Origin: an uncultured Oscillibacter sp.
Lineage (GTDB): Bacteria; Bacillota; Clostridia; Oscillospirales; Oscillospiraceae
Direction: 5' to 3'
NCBI GenBank assembly: GCA_910583695.1
Contig: CAJTZL010000083.1
Span: forward strand, 1 to 8,557
Length of the DNA: 8,557 bases
The position numbers and the translations under genes were made by a program. Below are positions 6,485 through 8,557 of the stretch, in pieces. How positions within the stretch are numbered: position 1 is the stretch's first letter; every line of letters begins with the position of its first letter. The notes under the pieces were generated by a model that did not search any database, was not told where the DNA came from, and saw nothing but the letters and a program-made list of their open reading frames with translations.

Positions 6485-7156
6485 TTATCCATAAATGCGG
6501 CAGGCCGCGTATTTTGAGAAGGCGGAGGTGTGCCGCCCGGGGAGCTGTACCGCGTCCCGGATGACGTCGGGAAGAAATTCGTCCCACTTCACCTCCAGGA
6601 TGGCGGGGGCGTCCCCGGCGGGGACGGTAACGGAGCGGGGATTCAGGAAATCCGTGGACCCCAGGCCGGTGCGGATGTTGTAGTCCAGGGTGACGCGCAC
6701 GTTCCCGGCGGGGAAGACATAGGCGTCCCGGGTATAGTCCACAATGGTTCTGGGGCGGAGACCGTTGGATTTCATCTTCCAGTAGAGCTCCTGAACCAGG
6801 GGACGGCCTCCGCCGGGCATCCAGTCCAGGTCTCCCTTCAGGAGGGCCTGAACCTCCTGGGCGCTGAGGAGAACGGAACGCTTGCCGCACAGGCCGTCCC
6901 GCTTGCTCTTCTTCTCCAGGCAGATGTACGCGGCGTCGCCGCCGTAATACCGTATTCGAAATTTCTCCCGTTTGGCAACGCCGTCGATTTTCTCCCGCAG
7001 GGCCGTGTCCCGGAGATCGTCGAAATACAGGCTCCGAATTTCATAGCGCCCGTTCTGTCCATGGCCGTCCCGCCGGGCTACGGCGGAGAGGCGGGAGGAT
7101 AAGACCAGCCGGTCGGCGGTGGTAATTTCGTGCTTCCACTCGTGCCGAGGTTTCAT
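6485..7156 (-). CDS. VTC-domain (polyphosphate polymerase-like) protein
   Basis: I place the start at the ATG ending at 7156 because AAAGGAG at 7164-7170 lies 7 bases ahead, and the family begins here with HEWKHEI (residues 5-11). The open frame continues upstream to 7327 but has no family content there. The 223-residue protein has the tunnel-fold pattern of VTC/CYTH enzymes. Charged strands appear in order: YEIRSLYFDD (38-47), EKFRIRYYGG (64-73), CLEKKSKRDG (79-88), RPRTIVDYTRDAYVF (134-148), RVTLDYNIRT (154-163), ILEVKWDEFLPDVI (186-199) and the closing SKYAACRIYG (214-223). In yeast, the VTC4 domain makes polyphosphate from ATP inside such a basic tunnel. The alternating Arg/Lys and Glu residues needed for that appear kept here. 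The protein is cytoplasmic and is the first gene of the operon with the DUF4956 and CotH genes. Confidence 0.88.
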   Translation of the reverse strand: MKPRHEWKHEITTADRLVLSSRLSAVARRDGHGQNGRYEIRSLYFDDLRDTALREKIDGVAKREKFRIRYYGGDAAYICLEKKSKRDGLCGKRSVLLSAQEVQALLKGDLDWMPGGGRPLVQELYWKMKSNGLRPRTIVDYTRDAYVFPAGNVRVTLDYNIRTGLGSTDFLNPRSVTVPAGDAPAILEVKWDEFLPDVIRDAVQLPGRHTSAFSKYAACRIYG

Positions 7157-7163
7157 GCTGGAG

Positions 7164-7170
7164 CTCCTTT
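7164..7170 (-). promoter_or_regulatory. Ribosome binding site that fixes the VTC-domain gene start
   Basis: AAAGGAG on the - strand is 7 bases upstream of the ATG ending at 7156. The upstream in-frame starts as far as 7327 have nothing comparable, so this site decides for the 223-residue product over a 280-residue version. Confidence 0.88.
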
Positions 7171-7310
7171 CGTTCAAGAGGATGGGGGCATCATACAGCG
7201 GTTTTCTTAGTTTAACCTTAAAAAACGGAAATACGGGAAACTTTTTCCATGGAGCTTGAACCGCTTGAAACAGGCGGAATTTGCCGTACTCTACCGTTGG
7301 TCGTTTGCTT

Positions 7311-7324
7311 TTTTCCCGGGAAAA
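7311..7324. repeat. 14-bp perfect palindrome just before the ATG at 7326
   Basis: TTTTCCCGGGAAAA is fully self-complementary and occupies the position where a ribosome binding site would be expected. It lies in the divergent gap between the VTC-domain operon and the FG-GAP-like gene, so it could be an operator or chance. Confidence 0.45.
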
Positions 7325-7325
7325 C

Positions 7326-8123
7326 ATGAGGTCGGAGCGGCGGAAGCACGTCTGGCAGACGGTCCTGGCCCTGGCGCTGATGCTGGCGGTAACTCTGGGG
7401 ACCGTTTGGTATTGCGGTACTTATGTCAGCGGGCAGTTGGACTGCCCCATCGTCCTGAAGGAGACTGTGGGAACGGAAAACTACCTCTACGTGGAGGACC
7501 AGGGCCACCTGCTCCGTCTGAGGTGTGGATCGGGTGTAGATTTTGACCGCATCGCGCTGGAAAACGAGCATGGCAACGAGCTGGCCTATCGCATGGACTG
7601 CCGGTGGAACCGGCGGACCTATGAGGGAACCGTTTCCTCCTGTGAGGCAACCGGAAGCATTATCCTGGGCGGAATGATGGATACGTAGTTTGAAGTGGAA
7701 AGCAGTCCGCTGTTTTGGTATGACGAGGTCCACTACACCAGCGAGAAATACTACCCGGACCCCTACGGCGAGCCCAGGGGACAGGTCTTCCTCTGTGATT
7801 ACCGATTCTGGACCGGAAAATGGGATATGGAGACCGGGGAGCGGATAGACCAAAAGACCATCCTGCTGGTGGAGGACTGCCTGACCGCCGCGGTGGCGGA
7901 CGTTGACGGAGACTGGCACAATGAGGTGGTGGTCCGCACCCGCTGGCCGGAAAGGCCCTACATGGTCTACGACTGGTGCGACGATTACCAGGTCAAGGAG
8001 GTCGACCAGTACTGGTTGGAGACCGTCTCCCCGGAATTGGAGGAGCGGCTCATGACCATCGCGGAATGGCAGGAGAAGGCGAACCGGGAACTGCGCGAAG
8101 CCATCGAGCGCGGAGAGATGTGA
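7326..8123 (+). pseudogene. Membrane-anchored FG-GAP-like protein, interrupted by an in-frame TAG
   Basis: The two halves, 7326-7688 and 7689-8123, are in the same frame and separated only by TAG at 7686-7688 (codon 121). Read through, the product would have 265 residues. The N-terminus (MRSERRKHVW, then a hydrophobic segment at about 9-30) is a signal anchor with the rest outside. The C-terminal half has VADVDGDWHNEVVV (about 190-203), a Ca2+-binding-loop-like FG-GAP/VCBS motif. The last 25 residues form a charged helix. The ATG at 7326 is favoured because it gives a clean basic-then-hydrophobic N-terminus, although its ribosome binding site is weak. A TTG at 7281 would add 15 residues. The second half has no good Shine-Dalgarno before its first in-frame GTG (7695), so separate translation is not supported. 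Both halves keep coding character, so the change looks recent, or is a base error. Family otherwise unrecognised. Confidence 0.7.
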
Positions 8124-8143
8124 GCCGGTAAATGACAACAGAA

Positions 8144-8182
8144 GACCCCGGCAGCGTATCACGCCGCCGGGGTCACATTTTT
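8144..8182 (+). terminator. Terminator shared by the FG-GAP-like gene and rnpB
   Basis: A 9-bp perfect stem GACCCCGGC / GCCGGGGTC (8144-8152 with 8166-8174), with an inner GCG/CGC pairing, is followed by CACATTTTT, giving five T residues at 8178-8182. It lies 20 bases after the stop of the + strand gene and just past the 3' end of the - strand RNase P RNA, for which the U-tract (TCTTCTG) is weaker. Confidence 0.85.
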
Positions 8183-8192
8183 GCGAGCAAAA

Positions 8193-8557
8193 CTGTAAGC
8201 CGGGTTCTGTATTTGACAGCCATCTATCTAGGCGCGCTGTTGCCAGTGCGCTCCAGCCACCCCGGGAGCGGCCGGGCCAGCCTGTGCGCTCCCATACCGG
8301 TGTTGCTCCGGATAGAGTTTACAGCATCGGACACTCTCGAGCCGATGGGTGCGCTCTTACCGCACCTTTCCACCCTTACCTCGTCGGCACAAGTTCCATA
8401 TCCTGCCCCACGCTGCAAAGCGGCATGGGACATTCATTTCACTGTGCCTCCTCTCCCTACCAAAACTGCGTTTTGGCGGGGGCCCCATTTTGTAACGGGG
8501 GAGGCGGTATATCTCTGTTGCACTTTTCCTGAAGTCGCCTTCGGCGGGCGTTACCCG
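8193..8557 (-). ncRNA. rnpB: RNase P RNA, bacterial type A (5' part outside window)
   Basis: This is the catalytic RNA of ribonuclease P, which trims tRNA 5' leaders. The - strand carries the conserved landmarks of a type A RNA in order: GGTAACGCC and AGTGCAACAGAGA near the window end, AGGTAAGGGTGGAAAGGTGC then GGTAAGAGCGCACC (about 8348-8381), GTAAACTCTATCCGGAGCAA (8302-8321), CCTAGATAGATGGCTGTC (8215-8232), and the 3' terminal ACAGAACCCGGCTTA (8196-8210). By comparison with the E. coli RNA, roughly the first 90 to 100 nucleotides, including the 5' strands of P1 to P4, lie beyond 8557. The 3' end is approximate. Between ACCGCC (8503-8508) and AGGTAAGGGTG (8371-8381) there are about 121 nt, against roughly 20 to 30 in E. 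coli, so the P12 region is greatly enlarged. It probably ends at the hairpin at 8144-8182. Confidence 0.95.
8382..8502 (-). other. Enlarged P12-region domain of the RNase P RNA
   Basis: This insert can fold into several hairpins. CCAAAAC/GTTTTGG (8460-8466 with 8470-8476) is a perfect 7-bp stem with a 3-base loop. CCCC/GGGG (8483-8486 with 8497-8500) closes a second, and CCCA/TGGG (8407-8410 with 8426-8429) a third. GGCACA/TGTGCC (8386-8391 with 8443-8448) encloses the third. CCTCC/GGAGG (about 8447-8451 with 8500-8504) would enclose the first two. The exact fold is my inference from base pairing by eye. Confidence 0.6.

Noticed and set aside
5081..6517. Long open frame on the + strand (478 codons) opposite the CotH and DUF4956 genes
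   Set aside because: It is antisense to two clearly recognised genes, rich in His, Gly and Gln as expected for a reversed GC-rich frame, crosses both gene borders, and has no family features.
7177..7215. Promoter for the VTC-domain operon on the - strand (TATGAT-like -10)
   Set aside because: A -10-like TATGAT is present near 7192-7197, but no convincing -35 lies 16 to 18 bases upstream, so I do not list it as a feature.
7157..7327. N-terminal extension of the VTC-domain protein to 7327
   Set aside because: No family content or ribosome binding site upstream, and the strong AAAGGAG at 7164-7170 fits the ATG ending at 7156.
7686..7688. Amber codon read as pyrrolysine or a reassigned sense codon
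   Set aside because: A normal gene in the window ends in TAG (1169-1171), no Pyl system is visible, and the protein type is not a methylamine methyltransferase. A mutation or base error is simpler.
7218..8162. Open frame on the - strand (314 codons) opposite the FG-GAP-like gene
   Set aside because: The + strand carries a membrane anchor and an FG-GAP-like motif in one frame; the - strand product has no recognisable motif and runs into the terminator hairpin. It remains a weak alternative because the + strand frame is interrupted.
8224..8532. Short open frames on both strands over the rnpB region
   Set aside because: They overlap conserved RNase P RNA landmarks and are non-coding.

Overview
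The window is high-GC bacterial chromosome, most like a gut Clostridia of the Oscillospiraceae type (the Flavonifractor, Lawsonibacter and Oscillibacter group). This is inferred from gene content and style: trmK next to a short Nif3-family gene, a CotH / DUF4956 / VTC-domain gene set, strong AGGAGG-type ribosome binding sites, sigma-A-like promoters in AT-rich gaps, and a bacterial type A RNase P RNA. No phage, transposon, CRISPR array or tRNA gene was found.

Layout. Position 1-237 is the 3' part of a small zinc-ribbon protein, followed by a textbook terminator (274-310). A strong promoter (505-533) drives an unrecognised 194-residue protein (587-1171). A second strong promoter (1204-1232) starts a four-gene operon on the + strand: a DUF1858 redox-disulfide protein, the tRNA methyltransferase TrmK, a Nif3-like dinuclear metal protein and a YebC/TACO1-family protein (1329-3747). 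The genes overlap or lie only a few bases apart, and the theme is translation and tRNA housekeeping.

The convergent gap 3748-3889 holds two GC-rich hairpins and one AT-rich perfect palindrome. Next is a tight three-gene operon on the - strand, read from 7156 down to 3890: a VTC-domain (polyphosphate polymerase-like) protein, the membrane protein DUF4956, and a large exported CotH-kinase protein with a C-terminal membrane anchor. I infer that they form one membrane-associated phosphate or polyphosphate system; the set is recurrent but its function is not settled.

Divergent from this operon is a membrane-anchored protein with one FG-GAP-like motif (7326-8123). Its reading frame is interrupted by a single in-frame TAG at 7686-7688. 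A hairpin terminator (8144-8182) separates it from the convergent rnpB gene on the - strand, whose 5' part lies beyond the window end. This RNase P RNA carries a P12-region insertion about 100 nt longer than in the textbook type A RNA. The most interesting items are the VTC-DUF4956-CotH cassette, the amber-interrupted gene and the enlarged RNase P domain.
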